Positions 25,283 through 35,160 are shown, counted from the first letter of the stretch. The stretch: 64,000 bases of DNA from Algoriphagus vanfongensis DSM 17529 (GCF_000429465.1 NZ_KE386906.1:62001-126000); one strand, 5' to 3'. Notes: a model not told the origin generated them from the letters alone. Program-made: numbers and translations.

Positions 25283-26141
25283 GCAAATAGAGGGGATGGT
25301 TTCCATTTTGGTACCTGTTTTCAACAGGGAAGATCTTTTATTGGAGACTCTAGTCAGTATCCAAAAGCAATCTTATTCTAATTGGGAGTGTATTTTGGTT
25401 GATGATGGCTCGAATGATAGTTCTCTGTCTATTTGTAAAGAAATGGAAAATAGGGATTCTCGCTTTAGAGCATTCTCTAGACCTGTTCAGACTATCAAAG
25501 GAGCGGCGGCTTGTCGTAATTACGCCTTTGAAAACAGTAGGGGAGAGTTTATTCAATATTTTGATTCAGACGACAAAATGTTGCCATTCATGCTGGAACG
25601 GAAAGTAGAGAAACTGTCAAGATACCCTAAAGCTGATTTTTTGGTTTCAAAAATGGCTTCGTTTGATGCCGATGGAAGGATTGACCACCAGGACTATCCT
25701 CTGACATCGACTAATCTAATCGCTGATTTTCTTACCTATCAAGTATATTTTCTAACACCAGGCCCCATGTTTCGGAAAGTTTTTCTAGAAAAGTTTCAGG
25801 TGAAATTTGATGAAATACTTGACCGGAGACAAGAAAGGGAATTTTATACTCGAATTGTACTGTCAGAGCCTGTTTATATCACCAGTGATGAGGTTCATTG
25901 TCTACGTCGAATTCATGGTAATTCTATCAAATCTACCTTTGAAACCAAGAGCTCAACCATTCAAGTTTGGAGCAAATTTTTATTTTACCGGCAGCTTTTT
26001 CTCAATTCCCAACAGAAATATGGGACTTTGATGAATCAATATTTCGGTGATGAGGTTACACGGATGATTTTCTTTTTTCTCAAAAAAGGGAAGTTGGGTA
26101 AGGCTTGGGAAGTTTTGCAGTTTCGAATCTCTATTGGCTGA
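25275..26141 (+). CDS. Family 2 glycosyltransferase
   Basis: A 288-aa GT-A enzyme: VSILVPVFNREDLL at the N-terminus, NWECILVDDGSNDSS nucleotide-binding region, and YFDSDDKM with the metal-binding DxD-type acids. The start is either TTG 25275 (overlapping the previous gene) or ATG 25296, which would begin MVSILVP; the evidence does not settle it. It precedes two more GT2 genes in a tight run, each probably adding one sugar of the repeat unit on the cytoplasmic face. Confidence 0.88.
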   Translation: MSKQIEGMVSILVPVFNREDLLLETLVSIQKQSYSNWECILVDDGSNDSSLSICKEMENRDSRFRAFSRPVQTIKGAAACRNYAFENSRGEFIQYFDSDDKMLPFMLERKVEKLSRYPKADFLVSKMASFDADGRIDHQDYPLTSTNLIADFLTYQVYFLTPGPMFRKVFLEKFQVKFDEILDRRQEREFYTRIVLSEPVYITSDEVHCLRRIHGNSIKSTFETKSSTIQVWSKFLFYRQLFLNSQQKYGTLMNQYFGDEVTRMIFFFLKKGKLGKAWEVLQFRISIG

Positions 26142-26998
26142 TGGAGATTTCCGTTATCATTCCGGTGTATAAGGATTGGGCAAGATTGGCTATTTGTCTG
26201 ATGTGCCTTCAAAATCAATCTATCCGATCCGAAGATTGGGAGATTGTAATAGTGAACAATGCTCCAGATGATAGCCCTCCGTCTAATTTTCTAATCCCAG
26301 ATAATGCCATCCTCATCGATCAAGCGAAAGCTGGTTCATATGCCGCTAGAAATACAGGGATTCTTCATTCAAAAGGGGAAGTATTGGCGTTTTTGGATTC
26401 TGATTGTATTCCAGATTCTGATTGGCTATTAAATGCCTCTAAACTCCTGGATCAAGAAGTGGAGCTAGTAGGTGGGAAAATGGAATTCTTTAAAGAAAAA
26501 GAAGGGTCAGAGTTGGTATTTCAGTTTGAGAAGGCTTTTTCCTTTGATCAAAAAGGAAATGTTGCAAACGGTCAGAGTATTACTGCCAATTTGTTTGTTA
26601 AAAGGAATGTTTTCGATGAAGTAGGGTTTTTTCCAGAATCATTCTTATCTGGTGGAGATTTTTTTTGGACCAATAAAGCATCAAAACATTTCAAATTAGT
26701 CTATGGTAAAGATGTCGTAGTGAGACATCCGGCGAGATTGTCTATTAGTTCTTTGAAAAAGAAGAAAAAAAGAACTGCGGGCGGTATGTATTTAAGAGAA
26801 TTTCAGTCTTTATCTTTTCTTCAGTCTTTCATTTTTGTAGTGAAGCAATTGAGGCCTCCATTGACAATATTTCTGCTCAATAGATATAGCATGGCTTTGA
26901 GAGTTAGATTTTTTTTTCTCAAATGGTATTTGGAATGGATAGGAATCCAAGAAATGATGCGAGTTAAATTTGCCAATCAAAAGATGGAAAGAAATTGA
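26141..26998 (+). CDS. Family 2 glycosyltransferase
   Basis: A 285-aa protein starting MEISVIIPVYKDWARL at ATG 26141, whose first base is the last base of the previous stop codon (TGATG). An earlier in-frame ATG (26105) would place 12 non-conserved residues before the first strand. Acidic site FLDSDC near residue 85 and a GGDFFWTNK acceptor-loop motif are visible. Basic KKKKKR stretch near residue 208 and a hydrophobic C-terminal helix suggest membrane association. Confidence 0.88.
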   Translation: MEISVIIPVYKDWARLAICLMCLQNQSIRSEDWEIVIVNNAPDDSPPSNFLIPDNAILIDQAKAGSYAARNTGILHSKGEVLAFLDSDCIPDSDWLLNASKLLDQEVELVGGKMEFFKEKEGSELVFQFEKAFSFDQKGNVANGQSITANLFVKRNVFDEVGFFPESFLSGGDFFWTNKASKHFKLVYGKDVVVRHPARLSISSLKKKKKRTAGGMYLREFQSLSFLQSFIFVVKQLRPPLTIFLLNRYSMALRVRFFFLKWYLEWIGIQEMMRVKFANQKMERN

Positions 26999-27945
26999 AA
27001 TTTTCAGTAATAATACCCTGTCACAATAAAGCAAAGCATGTGGAGCGCTGTATTCAATCTGTACTTGCTCAAACTTTTTCTGATTGGGAACTGATATTTG
27101 TAGATGACTTCTCTCAAGATGGATCTTTGGCAATCGCACAGAAATTTGCAGATCAACGAATTGCCTTCTATCAACGTGAGATCCCAGGCCCAGGTGGTTA
27201 TGCAGCTCGAAATTTTGGTATTGACAAAGCTTCTGGAGATTGGGTTTGCTTCTTAGACGCAGATGATGAATGGAGGCCTGAATATTTGCAAACTCTTCAC
27301 AGTACAATCAAAGAGAATAGAGGAGTTAGGCTTTTTGGCACTGCCTGGAAGAATATGAATGCTGGGACCGGGGATATATGTCCAATTTCCAGGTGTTTCC
27401 AAAACGGAGCAATAGAGATTTTAAGCTTCCATACCTTTTTATCATGTTCAGTTCAGAATTGCCCTCCACTATGGACCAGTGCCGTAGCTGTAGACTTATC
27501 TCTGATCCGAGAGGTAGGTGGCTTTCCAGAAGGTATGTGTAAATCAGGTGGAGATGTGGATACGTGGTTTCGATTGACTCATTATACCAATGCGGTTGGT
27601 TTCATCAATACTGTAGGGGTATATTACCATACAGATAGTGAGAATATGGTGACCCGTACCCTGAAATCATTTGAAGTGCCTTGCTTGGTGCATTCGGTAA
27701 GATCAGTGTTGGGATCGGCTGGAACTGATGAGAAGAAGTTACTCAAACAGTATTCTAATAAATATCTCCTAGCTCAAATAGCAAAATCAATTCGATCTGG
27801 CAGATTTAATATAGACTTAATATCTTATTTTTTTTCCGAAGTAGAACCATTAAAATACAGGATTTTGATCCTATTTAAGAGCAAGCTTTTCCGATCACTT
27901 TACAGAATATATCTAACAGTAAATAATCCTTTCTATGGCAAATGA
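26995..27945 (+). CDS. Family 2 glycosyltransferase
   Basis: A 316-aa GT-A enzyme beginning KFSVIIPCHNKAKHVERCIQS with a TTG start that overlaps the previous stop (TTGA). It has FVDDFSQDGS, the FLDADDEW acidic motif and a GGDVDTWFRL acceptor loop. There is no ATG before the first conserved strand, so the TTG start is well supported. Donor and acceptor unknown. Confidence 0.9.
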   Translation: MKFSVIIPCHNKAKHVERCIQSVLAQTFSDWELIFVDDFSQDGSLAIAQKFADQRIAFYQREIPGPGGYAARNFGIDKASGDWVCFLDADDEWRPEYLQTLHSTIKENRGVRLFGTAWKNMNAGTGDICPISRCFQNGAIEILSFHTFLSCSVQNCPPLWTSAVAVDLSLIREVGGFPEGMCKSGGDVDTWFRLTHYTNAVGFINTVGVYYHTDSENMVTRTLKSFEVPCLVHSVRSVLGSAGTDEKKLLKQYSNKYLLAQIAKSIRSGRFNIDLISYFFSEVEPLKYRILILFKSKLFRSLYRIYLTVNNPFYGK

Positions 27946-28996
27946 ACCGATTGATATTGGGGAACTGATCCAGTTTTTCTCAAAAAAAATCCGAAGCCTG
28001 CTAAAGGTGTTGGGAGGATTCTTGATTCTAGGAATTGTTGTGATCCTTTTGACCAGAGATCACTATGAATCCAATTTGAAATTTGTAGCTGAAAGTGGAA
28101 ATTCCGGAGGCAACCTAATGAGTCAATTAGGAGGCATCTCAGGGTTGAATTTAGGGTCATTTGATAGTCAAAACTCTTCCCAGCTATCACCTAGCCTTTA
28201 CAATGAAATTATTTATAGCTACCCTTTCCTCTGGAAATTGAGTCAGAAGATGATTTTAGTTAATGGAGGAGAAATGAAATTAGGTAGTTTCGTAGAAAAT
28301 AATCGTAGACCATCTCTTAAATCATTAATTAAAGGGTATACCATCGGACTTCCAAGTAAAATTTTTGGTGAAAAACCTGAGCCTCTTAATTTGGATATGG
28401 TTGTTTCAGATTCTAGCGTATTTTCCAGCCGAGAACTTGTTCCATTATTTAATGAGTTCAAAAATATGATCACGCTTGAAAGTGACCAAAGTACCGGAGC
28501 CATTACACTTGTAGCTGAGAGTCTTAATCCTGAAGTGTCAGCACAAATGGCTGTTCATCTATATCAATTGCTCTCTGACTATGTAGTAGAATATAAAACT
28601 GAAAAAGCCATGCAAAATTTGAATTTTGTGGAAAGTCAGTTTGAAGAGGCAAAACGAAGTTTTTACGAAAGTCAAGAGAAACTATATACGTTTAGAGATA
28701 GAAACCAGCACCTGAATATGTCCGCATGGAGAGCCGATGAAGAAAGGCTACAGGCAGAATATAATCTTGCGAACAATCTTTATAATAATCTTGCGGTCCA
28801 GCGTGATCAGGCCAAACTGAAAGTACAGGAAGATATTCCTCAGTTGACGGTTATTAATCCACCTGTGGTTTCTTATCAGACATCTAAACCAAATATTCCA
28901 CTCATTCTGGCTGTATGTATATTTTTGGGTTTGATGACTGGATTTGCCTTGATTTTATTCCTTTATCTAAAGGAGTATATTTTTAAAAATGGATAG
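27935..28996 (+). CDS. Wzz-type chain-length determinant (no kinase domain)
   Basis: A 353-aa protein with a membrane segment near residues 22-41, a long periplasmic region with coiled-coil helices (around 225-300) and a second membrane segment near 325-350. This is the Wzz / polysaccharide co-polymerase layout that sets chain length with Wzy. There is no C-terminal P-loop kinase, unlike Wzc of the second locus. The start overlaps the preceding transferase by 11 nt and the stop overlaps the next gene. Confidence 0.88.
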   Translation: MANEPIDIGELIQFFSKKIRSLLKVLGGFLILGIVVILLTRDHYESNLKFVAESGNSGGNLMSQLGGISGLNLGSFDSQNSSQLSPSLYNEIIYSYPFLWKLSQKMILVNGGEMKLGSFVENNRRPSLKSLIKGYTIGLPSKIFGEKPEPLNLDMVVSDSSVFSSRELVPLFNEFKNMITLESDQSTGAITLVAESLNPEVSAQMAVHLYQLLSDYVVEYKTEKAMQNLNFVESQFEEAKRSFYESQEKLYTFRDRNQHLNMSAWRADEERLQAEYNLANNLYNNLAVQRDQAKLKVQEDIPQLTVINPPVVSYQTSKPNIPLILAVCIFLGLMTGFALILFLYLKEYIFKNG

Positions 28997-30263
28997 ATCG
29001 CAGCCATTAGGTGATGTGTTTGAATTACTAAAATGGGTGCTACTCGGGATGGCTTTTACATATCTTTGGGTAGATTGTCTTAATGGTGTATTGATCCGGA
29101 TAGGGGTGGGGCTTTCTATTTCCCAACTATTTAAGATGGCACTACTAGCTGGGATGCTATTATACTTGCTCTGGAAGAATACTTCTTACTTTTTGATTTC
29201 CTTTGGGCTGATTTTATTTTTTCTATTCCCTTTACTTTTCAGATCTATCTTTACTGGTGACACCAGAGGTGTTGTAGGAGATTTTGGATACAACCTCAAG
29301 TTGATATTATTTCCTATTTCTTTTTTGTTTTTTGGCAGCCTAGACAATATCAAGGGTCAAAACCTCAAAATCCGCAATACATTTGCTTGGAGCAATTTTG
29401 CTCTTATTGCTGTTAATATTCTGCTTGGTGTGGCAGGTATTGGTTATAGTCAATATAATGGTCCTGAAGGAGCAGGTATAGGAGGCCGCGGCTTTTTTTA
29501 TGCGGGCAATGAAGTAGCTGGAATTTTTGTGTTGTTTGGTGGGGTTTGTTGGTATTTGACTAAGGGTTGGGGTTCGATCTTTAGGTTTGTTTTTTTTGTA
29601 TTTCTCTTGATTTTGGGAATTATGAATACTTCTAAAACGGCCATTCTAGGAATAATTTTGATAGTAGGATTGACAGAGCTACCTACACTACTCAAAAAGA
29701 AAATGTCTCTTGGTCAGTTTTTGATTGTGTTGATGTTACCCTTTTTAGCATTTGCAATCGTCGGCTCGGTATATTATGGGGTTCAAGCCACAGGACTCAT
29801 CGACAGGATCTCGTTTTTTTATCAGCGGATGGATTTATTGACATTTATACTGTCTGGAAGAAATGAAATGGTGGCAGGAGCTATGAGTTTTTATACGGAG
29901 GTTTTTGGGTTTTGGGACTATCTTTTCGGTTTGGGCAATGGTGAGTTTGTTGATATGATGGGTCGGTATCATACTAAAGCCCAAATAATAGAAATTGATT
30001 TTTTTGACTTGTTGTTTATCAATGGTATGCTCGGGATGGGATTGATTCTGGCAATTTATGTGGCCGTCACTTGCAAGTCAATGTATGAGGGAATCATTTC
30101 TAATACACCCTATTGGGCGATAAATTTGATTTTGATTTTGATATCGATGATGGCGGGGCATATTTTCAATTCTGCGATGCTAGGAATTAGCTTAGGATTT
30201 TTCAATGGTTTGGTAGTTCATTACCCCTCAAGTAAAACCCAGTCAACATCAACTTTAGTCTAG
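28989..30263 (+). CDS. O-antigen polymerase/ligase-like membrane protein (Wzy candidate)
   Basis: A 424-aa protein with about 11-12 membrane helices. After a long periplasmic-type loop it carries SGRNEMVAGAM and FGLGNGEFVD, then IDFFDLLFINGMLG, the arrangement seen in O-antigen ligase/polymerase (Wzy_C) families. Adjacent wzz and wzx make Wzy (polymerase) the likelier role than ligase. Start ATG overlaps the Wzz stop by 8 nt. Confidence 0.82.
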   Translation: MDRSQPLGDVFELLKWVLLGMAFTYLWVDCLNGVLIRIGVGLSISQLFKMALLAGMLLYLLWKNTSYFLISFGLILFFLFPLLFRSIFTGDTRGVVGDFGYNLKLILFPISFLFFGSLDNIKGQNLKIRNTFAWSNFALIAVNILLGVAGIGYSQYNGPEGAGIGGRGFFYAGNEVAGIFVLFGGVCWYLTKGWGSIFRFVFFVFLLILGIMNTSKTAILGIILIVGLTELPTLLKKKMSLGQFLIVLMLPFLAFAIVGSVYYGVQATGLIDRISFFYQRMDLLTFILSGRNEMVAGAMSFYTEVFGFWDYLFGLGNGEFVDMMGRYHTKAQIIEIDFFDLLFINGMLGMGLILAIYVAVTCKSMYEGIISNTPYWAINLILILISMMAGHIFNSAMLGISLGFFNGLVVHYPSSKTQSTSTLV

Positions 30264-31337
30264 GTGAAGCTTAAAGTACTTTTGATATCTAATATGTATC
30301 CTTCTTCCCAGTTTCCTTATTATGGGACCTTTGTTAAAGAGATGGAAGATGCATTGATAAAGACGCAATTAGTGGAAATTGACCGGATTGTAATAACTAA
30401 AAGTCAAAACTATATCATAAAAGCGGTTAGCTATTTGACTTTTTTTAGTCGGGTGGTTTTAACTTTAGGCCTCTTTGGGAAAAAGTATGATGTTGTTCAT
30501 GCACATTTTCTCAACCATACATTGATTCCATTCTTTTTTTTGAACAAGTCTAACATGTCCAAATGGGTTTTTAATGGTCATGGAAGTGACGTGTTTCCCG
30601 AAAAAAAACGGGGAGATGTATTGGGGAAAGTTTCAAAGTGGGCGATAAGAAAAGCAGATAGCGTTGTAGTGCCTTCAGAATATTTTAAGAAAGAGGTGGT
30701 TAAGAAATTTAGCTTGAATCCCAATACAGTGTTTATTTCTCCTTCGGGAGGAGTTGATGTTACTTTATTTAGAGGGATTCGAGCAATCGATCCTTCTAGG
30801 AAAGTAGTAGGGTTTCTTGGAAGGATAGAAGAAAATAAAGGGATCAACTTATTTTTAGATGCTATATCACTCTCTAAAACCAAAGGGATTAAAGCAAAAA
30901 TAGCAGGTACAGGAGAGATGGTTCATCAGCTGAACGACCGGATTAAGCAAGATAGAAGGTTGCCCACTACGAAGTATCTAGGTGCAATTGCCAAATCAGA
31001 GGTTCCACAGTTTTTCGATGATATCGATTTGTTCTTATTTTTGAGCGATCGAAAGGGAGAAAGTTTGGGGCTCACAGCACTAGAGGCGTTAGCGGCGTCT
31101 TGCCCTGTTCTGGCTTTGGATAGAGGTGCTGTTCGTGATTTTGTCCTGCACGATGAGAATGGCTATTTGGTCCCGCAAAAAGATCCACAGCAAATCGCAA
31201 AATGGGTTGATCATTTTTTTAGTTTAGATCAACAACAAACTGAAAAAATGAAAAATAAGGCTTATTCCGTAGCCTTAAAATATGATTCTGCGTCTATTGG
31301 TAAAGACTTAGTGAATCATTATTATCATCTCACGTAA
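30264..31337 (+). CDS. Family 4 glycosyltransferase
   Basis: A 357-aa GT-B enzyme with GTG start immediately after the preceding stop. N-terminal VLLISNMYPSSQFPYYGTFVKEME and HAHFLNH, the GFLGRIEENKGINLFLDA donor-domain strand, and the EX7E motif ESLGLTALEALAASCPVLALD are typical of GT4. It likely adds a sugar from a nucleotide donor with retention of configuration. Confidence 0.92.
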   Translation: MKLKVLLISNMYPSSQFPYYGTFVKEMEDALIKTQLVEIDRIVITKSQNYIIKAVSYLTFFSRVVLTLGLFGKKYDVVHAHFLNHTLIPFFFLNKSNMSKWVFNGHGSDVFPEKKRGDVLGKVSKWAIRKADSVVVPSEYFKKEVVKKFSLNPNTVFISPSGGVDVTLFRGIRAIDPSRKVVGFLGRIEENKGINLFLDAISLSKTKGIKAKIAGTGEMVHQLNDRIKQDRRLPTTKYLGAIAKSEVPQFFDDIDLFLFLSDRKGESLGLTALEALAASCPVLALDRGAVRDFVLHDENGYLVPQKDPQQIAKWVDHFFSLDQQQTEKMKNKAYSVALKYDSASIGKDLVNHYYHLT

Positions 31338-31362
31338 TCAAGTTCCAACTAGTATATTATCA

Positions 31363-32061
31363 ATGCAGCATAAATTTATAAATGGTATCAGAGTGTATGG
31401 CTTTGGAAGCAAGGTAGACCTAATAGAGTTTGCTAATCAAAGGCCACCAGTAATACTGATTGCTGTAAATGCTGAGAAAATAGTCAATTCCAACCCTCAA
31501 CTGAAAGAAGTTATAAATGCTAACATTGGCTATGCTGATGGTGTAGGTGCAGTCTGGGCTCTTAAACAAAAAGGCTTAAACAATGTGGTCAAAATCCCTG
31601 GAGTAGAGCTTTGGCTTGAGTTTGTGAAAAATTGTTACAAGGATAGTTCTTTTTACTTTGTGGGTGGGACAGAACCTGTAATACAAGCAGTAGTTCAAAA
31701 AATCAAAATTGAATATCCCGGAATAGCGATCAAAGGATATAGAAATGGGTATCTCAAAGAAGGAGATCGTAAACTATTGATTAAAGACATAGAAGAAAAA
31801 AAACCTGATTTCGTCTTTGTGGCGATGGGAAGTCCTGCCCAAGAAAACCTAATGACCGAAATGGTCAAGGTTCATGCAGCTGTATATATGGGATTAGGTG
31901 GGAGTTTTGATGTATATACTGAGAAGGTAAAAAGAGCACCCCAAGTATTTTTGGATTTCAAAGTGGAGTGGCTTTACCGATTACTTTCCGACCCTAAGCG
32001 TATCACAAGGCAGCTGAAACTGGTCGGATTTGTTAAAAACATGATGTTGAAAAAATACTAG
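31363..32061 (+). CDS. WecG/TagA/CpsF-family glycosyltransferase (GT26)
   Basis: A 232-aa protein with the GT26 pattern: VNAEKIV, the catalytic-Asp motif GYADGVGAVWAL, VPG-like IPGVELW, FVGGTEPV, and VAMGSPAQENLM followed by GLGGSFDVYTEKVKRAPQ. Family members add ManNAc or ManNAcA as the second sugar to a polyprenyl-diphosphate-linked GlcNAc. That suggests a GlcNAc-initiated lipid carrier for the first polysaccharide. Its stop codon overlaps the stop of the opposing gene. Last gene of the collinear run. Confidence 0.93.
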   Translation: MQHKFINGIRVYGFGSKVDLIEFANQRPPVILIAVNAEKIVNSNPQLKEVINANIGYADGVGAVWALKQKGLNNVVKIPGVELWLEFVKNCYKDSSFYFVGGTEPVIQAVVQKIKIEYPGIAIKGYRNGYLKEGDRKLLIKDIEEKKPDFVFVAMGSPAQENLMTEMVKVHAAVYMGLGGSFDVYTEKVKRAPQVFLDFKVEWLYRLLSDPKRITRQLKLVGFVKNMMLKKY

Positions 32062-33374
32062 AACACGTCTTTTCCTGACTTTGACTTATGTTTGATTTTG
32101 TTGTTTTTCCCCTTTTTGGATGCAGATTTAATGTCATTTACAGAAAAGTCATATAGGCCATAAAGTTGAGTTTTCTTGTTTTGGTTGTCTTCGCAGATAT
32201 TGTTTGAGAATGTATTGTTTTTCAAATAATCTTTCAAAGCTATAGCTCCTCGAGTAGACAAGGTTAGCATGCGTTGATTGCCATTGATAGCTTTGTTATT
32301 AAGTACCTGAGAATTTTCCATTTGGCGAAAAAGAAAACCATGTATGCCACTATTTTGAGCCAAATTGCCTTCCATGTAGATATCAGACGAAACTTCAGGA
32401 TAAGGGTGTGAAGCTGTTTCAATACCAAATCCATTTCCGCAACCAATCGCGCGATTATTTATCAATTTGGTGTTTGATTGAGGTACATGAATTCTAAAGC
32501 CATAATTGTCACAATTTTCGGCTAGGTTATTTTCGATAAGAGCTCCTTTCTTGTAGCCTATGGCAAACCCGGATCCATAACCTTTTTCAGGACTTGGACC
32601 GCCCTTGGCTGAGCAGTTTTTGACTGTAAGATTATCGACGATCAAATAATAGCCATTGTCCTCAAACCAGCCCTCAGCATGGTTCCCTTCAAGAGTAATG
32701 TTTTTTCCATAAGCATAAAATCCTGTTCCTGCATTAAAGCTTTTAGAATTCAATATTTTGCTACCGGGATCTACGGATAATATTCCTCTTGGTCGTCCAG
32801 AATTGTCTTTACTTGTGAATGTGTGGGCATTGGTAGAAATCACTCGGTCTATAATGTTTTGCGAATCATCCCCTTTAAAGTCGTAGAAAGCAACTCCATG
32901 CCATGTATTGAATGTTTGTACGTCTTTGATACTACTCTTGCTACAATTTCTCAATGCAATTCCCGCCTTTCCTCTTGAGGCTTTCTTTTTGAAATTACCA
33001 TTAACTTGAACATGAGAGACGTGGATGTTATGATTAGCTGCTGCAGGATTTGTAGTGATTAATCCTTGGGCTTTGCTGATACTCCAGCCTCCCTTTACGG
33101 AGTCTCTAAAAAAAATAGTTTCATTAGAATTTTCACCCTTCAATGAAATATTGCTTTTCAGAATAATAGCATCGTTGAGTAGGTACTTACCTTTAGGAAC
33201 ATAAACAGTTCCTCCCCCACTTGTAGACAGACTATCTACCAATATATTGATTAAATCGGAATTTTCGAATTTGCCACTTGGGTCAGCGCCAAAATCAAGA
33301 ATATTCACCTCTTGGGCTTGGAGATTGAGGGAAATAAAAATTAAAAAAATGGATTGTTGAACGATCCTTTTCAT
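32058..33374 (-). CDS. Secreted right-handed parallel beta-helix protein (pectate-lyase-like fold)
   Basis: A 438-aa protein with a signal peptide ending near LNLQAQ, then a Pectate_lyase_3-type start (VNILDFGADPSGKFENSDLI and GGGTVYVPKGKYLL), then a long run of beta-helix rungs of the N-x-I-x-x-N type, and a lysine-rich C-terminal tail. Such folds occur in polysaccharide lyases, hydrolases and epimerases; no catalytic set could be assigned. It is the only minus-strand gene in the polysaccharide region, its stop overlaps that of the GT26 gene, and its start is 9 bp from the Wzi-like gene start. It may trim or modify the locus's own polymer. Confidence 0.85.
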   Translation of the reverse strand: MKRIVQQSIFLIFISLNLQAQEVNILDFGADPSGKFENSDLINILVDSLSTSGGGTVYVPKGKYLLNDAIILKSNISLKGENSNETIFFRDSVKGGWSISKAQGLITTNPAAANHNIHVSHVQVNGNFKKKASRGKAGIALRNCSKSSIKDVQTFNTWHGVAFYDFKGDDSQNIIDRVISTNAHTFTSKDNSGRPRGILSVDPGSKILNSKSFNAGTGFYAYGKNITLEGNHAEGWFEDNGYYLIVDNLTVKNCSAKGGPSPEKGYGSGFAIGYKKGALIENNLAENCDNYGFRIHVPQSNTKLINNRAIGCGNGFGIETASHPYPEVSSDIYMEGNLAQNSGIHGFLFRQMENSQVLNNKAINGNQRMLTLSTRGAIALKDYLKNNTFSNNICEDNQNKKTQLYGLYDFSVNDIKSASKKGKNNKIKHKSKSGKDVF

Positions 33375-33383
33375 AGAAGTTTA

Positions 33384-35081
33384 ATGGTAAGTAGACAAAA
33401 GATAGGTAAAAATATCCTTCCAACTTTAATCTTTGCAGTTTTTGTCTTCGGTATGTTTGGCCGGATTCATTCACTGTATGGGCAGTCCTTACAAACTGGA
33501 ATGCCTGTCATCGAGGAGGCCATACGGAGGAGTCAACTCTTAAATAGTGAAATGCAAGGGCCTAGTTTTGCATTGAGACCTCTACCTCTGGCACTTCATA
33601 GGATGGATAGCTCTCAAGCGTTTACGTCCTTGAATCTATTCATCTCTCCAAACGAAAACTTCATCAGGGCTTTACCTATAAGACAGACGATGGAGTTTAA
33701 TTCAAAACGTCCATATGGTTGGGGAAATGGAGCAATGGTACCGAACGTGGGACTTCAATCCTATACAAATCTGGGGGTTGAAGCAAAATTTTCGGTATTC
33801 AACATTAAACTAAGCCCCGAATTAATTTGGACGGAAAACAAATCTTTTCAGGGTTTTAGTTTTACTCAGAGAAATATTGCAGAAGCAAGATACAGATCAT
33901 GGAGTTTTGGTGATTATCCCGAAAGATATGGAGAAAGCCCAACGACCTTAATTTGGTGGGGACAGTCGAAATTCACGCTGCAGGCTGGATTTCTGGAAGC
34001 AGGTATTTCTACAGAAAATATTTGGTGGGGTCCAGGGCAATTCAGCGCTTTGACTTTCTCAAATAATGCAAGGAGTTTTCCTCACTTGACTCTTAGAACA
34101 AGAAGGCCGGCTAAAACTTTTCTGGGGCAGTTTGAAGGAGAAATCTTATCTGGAAAAATTGAAGATTCAGGATTAGCTCCTGCGCAATTAGCTGAATTGA
34201 ACAGCTTGTATTTCTATCCCTTTTCAGGTGATCATAAGTATGTTAATGCAATGACATTAACTTATAATCCTAAATGGGTGCCCACGATGTTCGTTGGTTT
34301 TACGAGGACACATCAGCAATACTCAGATCAAATGGGGGATGAATTTTTTGACTATCTCCCTATTTTCGAGCCTTTCCAAAAGTCTGTTTATGGATTTGAT
34401 AAGGATAGCGAAGGCAGAGATCAGCAGTTTACTTTTTTTGGGAGATACGTCATTCCCAAAGCCAGCATGGAGGTGTATTTTGAATACGGCAGAAGAGACC
34501 ATGCCTACAATTGGAGAGAGGCTATATTAAACCCAGAGCATGCGAGAGCCTATCTGTTGGGATTTCAAAAGGTTTGGAAAACAGGGATTGAAGAAGAGTA
34601 TGTTCAAGTTAGAGCTGAACTACTCCATCAGCAAGAGTCGGTTAACAGATATATTCGTTATGCGGGTTTAGGAGGGTCTTACACATGGCATACCCATGGA
34701 CAGGCTCGAGGTTTTACTAATTTCGGGGAAGCATTAGGTACAGGTCCCGGGGTAGGCTCTAATGTTCAGACGTTGGAAATAGCGAAGGTCGCAGGCTTGA
34801 ATAAAAGAGGAGTAAGACTTGAAAGATTGGCCAATAATCAGGATTTTTTTTACCGTGCTTTCGGGCAAAACACCGAGAAAAAGCCATGGATTGACCTCAG
34901 TGTTGGTTTGCTTTGGGATCAGGAATGGGATCGATTGATCTTGAGTGGGAAGTTCCAATATATTCGAGCTTTGAATTATCAGTGGCAATCAGAGGCTACA
35001 AGTACAGTTGACTTTCCTGACGGTCAAAACTTAGGATCTTTTTTCACCCAAATCCACCTGATTTATCGAGTTGGAAATTGA
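33384..35081 (+). CDS. Wzi-type capsule assembly outer-membrane protein
   Basis: A 565-aa protein starting at ATG 33384, which gives a standard signal peptide (ends near SLYGQS); an earlier ATG at 33354 would overlap the divergent gene. It contains ENIWWGPGQFSAL, GEILSGKIEDSG, FPHLTLRTRRP and a string of amphipathic strands ending RVGN, consistent with the Wzi beta-barrel (capsule assembly Wzi family), which anchors or organises capsule at the surface. It closes locus 1 or serves both loci. Confidence 0.88.
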   Translation: MVSRQKIGKNILPTLIFAVFVFGMFGRIHSLYGQSLQTGMPVIEEAIRRSQLLNSEMQGPSFALRPLPLALHRMDSSQAFTSLNLFISPNENFIRALPIRQTMEFNSKRPYGWGNGAMVPNVGLQSYTNLGVEAKFSVFNIKLSPELIWTENKSFQGFSFTQRNIAEARYRSWSFGDYPERYGESPTTLIWWGQSKFTLQAGFLEAGISTENIWWGPGQFSALTFSNNARSFPHLTLRTRRPAKTFLGQFEGEILSGKIEDSGLAPAQLAELNSLYFYPFSGDHKYVNAMTLTYNPKWVPTMFVGFTRTHQQYSDQMGDEFFDYLPIFEPFQKSVYGFDKDSEGRDQQFTFFGRYVIPKASMEVYFEYGRRDHAYNWREAILNPEHARAYLLGFQKVWKTGIEEEYVQVRAELLHQQESVNRYIRYAGLGGSYTWHTHGQARGFTNFGEALGTGPGVGSNVQTLEIAKVAGLNKRGVRLERLANNQDFFYRAFGQNTEKKPWIDLSVGLLWDQEWDRLILSGKFQYIRALNYQWQSEATSTVDFPDGQNLGSFFTQIHLIYRVGN

Positions 35082-35122
35082 GTAAGATACCCTTGGTTTT
35101 ATTTCACACATTTTCTGTTAGT

Positions 35123-35160
35123 TTTGCTATCAATTATGGGGTGAGTAATTTTGGTACTCA
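35123..35160 (+). promoter_or_regulatory. Promoter with palindromic operator, copy 2
   Basis: A TTTG -33 box (35123-35126), 19-nt spacer and TAATTTTG -7 box (35146-35153) match the Bacteroidota promoter consensus. The -7 box lies inside the palindrome TGAGTA-ATTTTGG-TACTCA (35142-35160), whose arms and spacing are identical to those at 16341-16359. Transcription would start around 35160 and read through a leader of about 150 nt into the second polysaccharide locus. This copy supports a shared regulator. Confidence 0.65.

Noticed and set aside
33354..33383. Upstream ATG for the Wzi-like gene
   Set aside because: It would overlap the divergent beta-helix gene and put charged residues ahead of the signal peptide; ATG 33384 is better.
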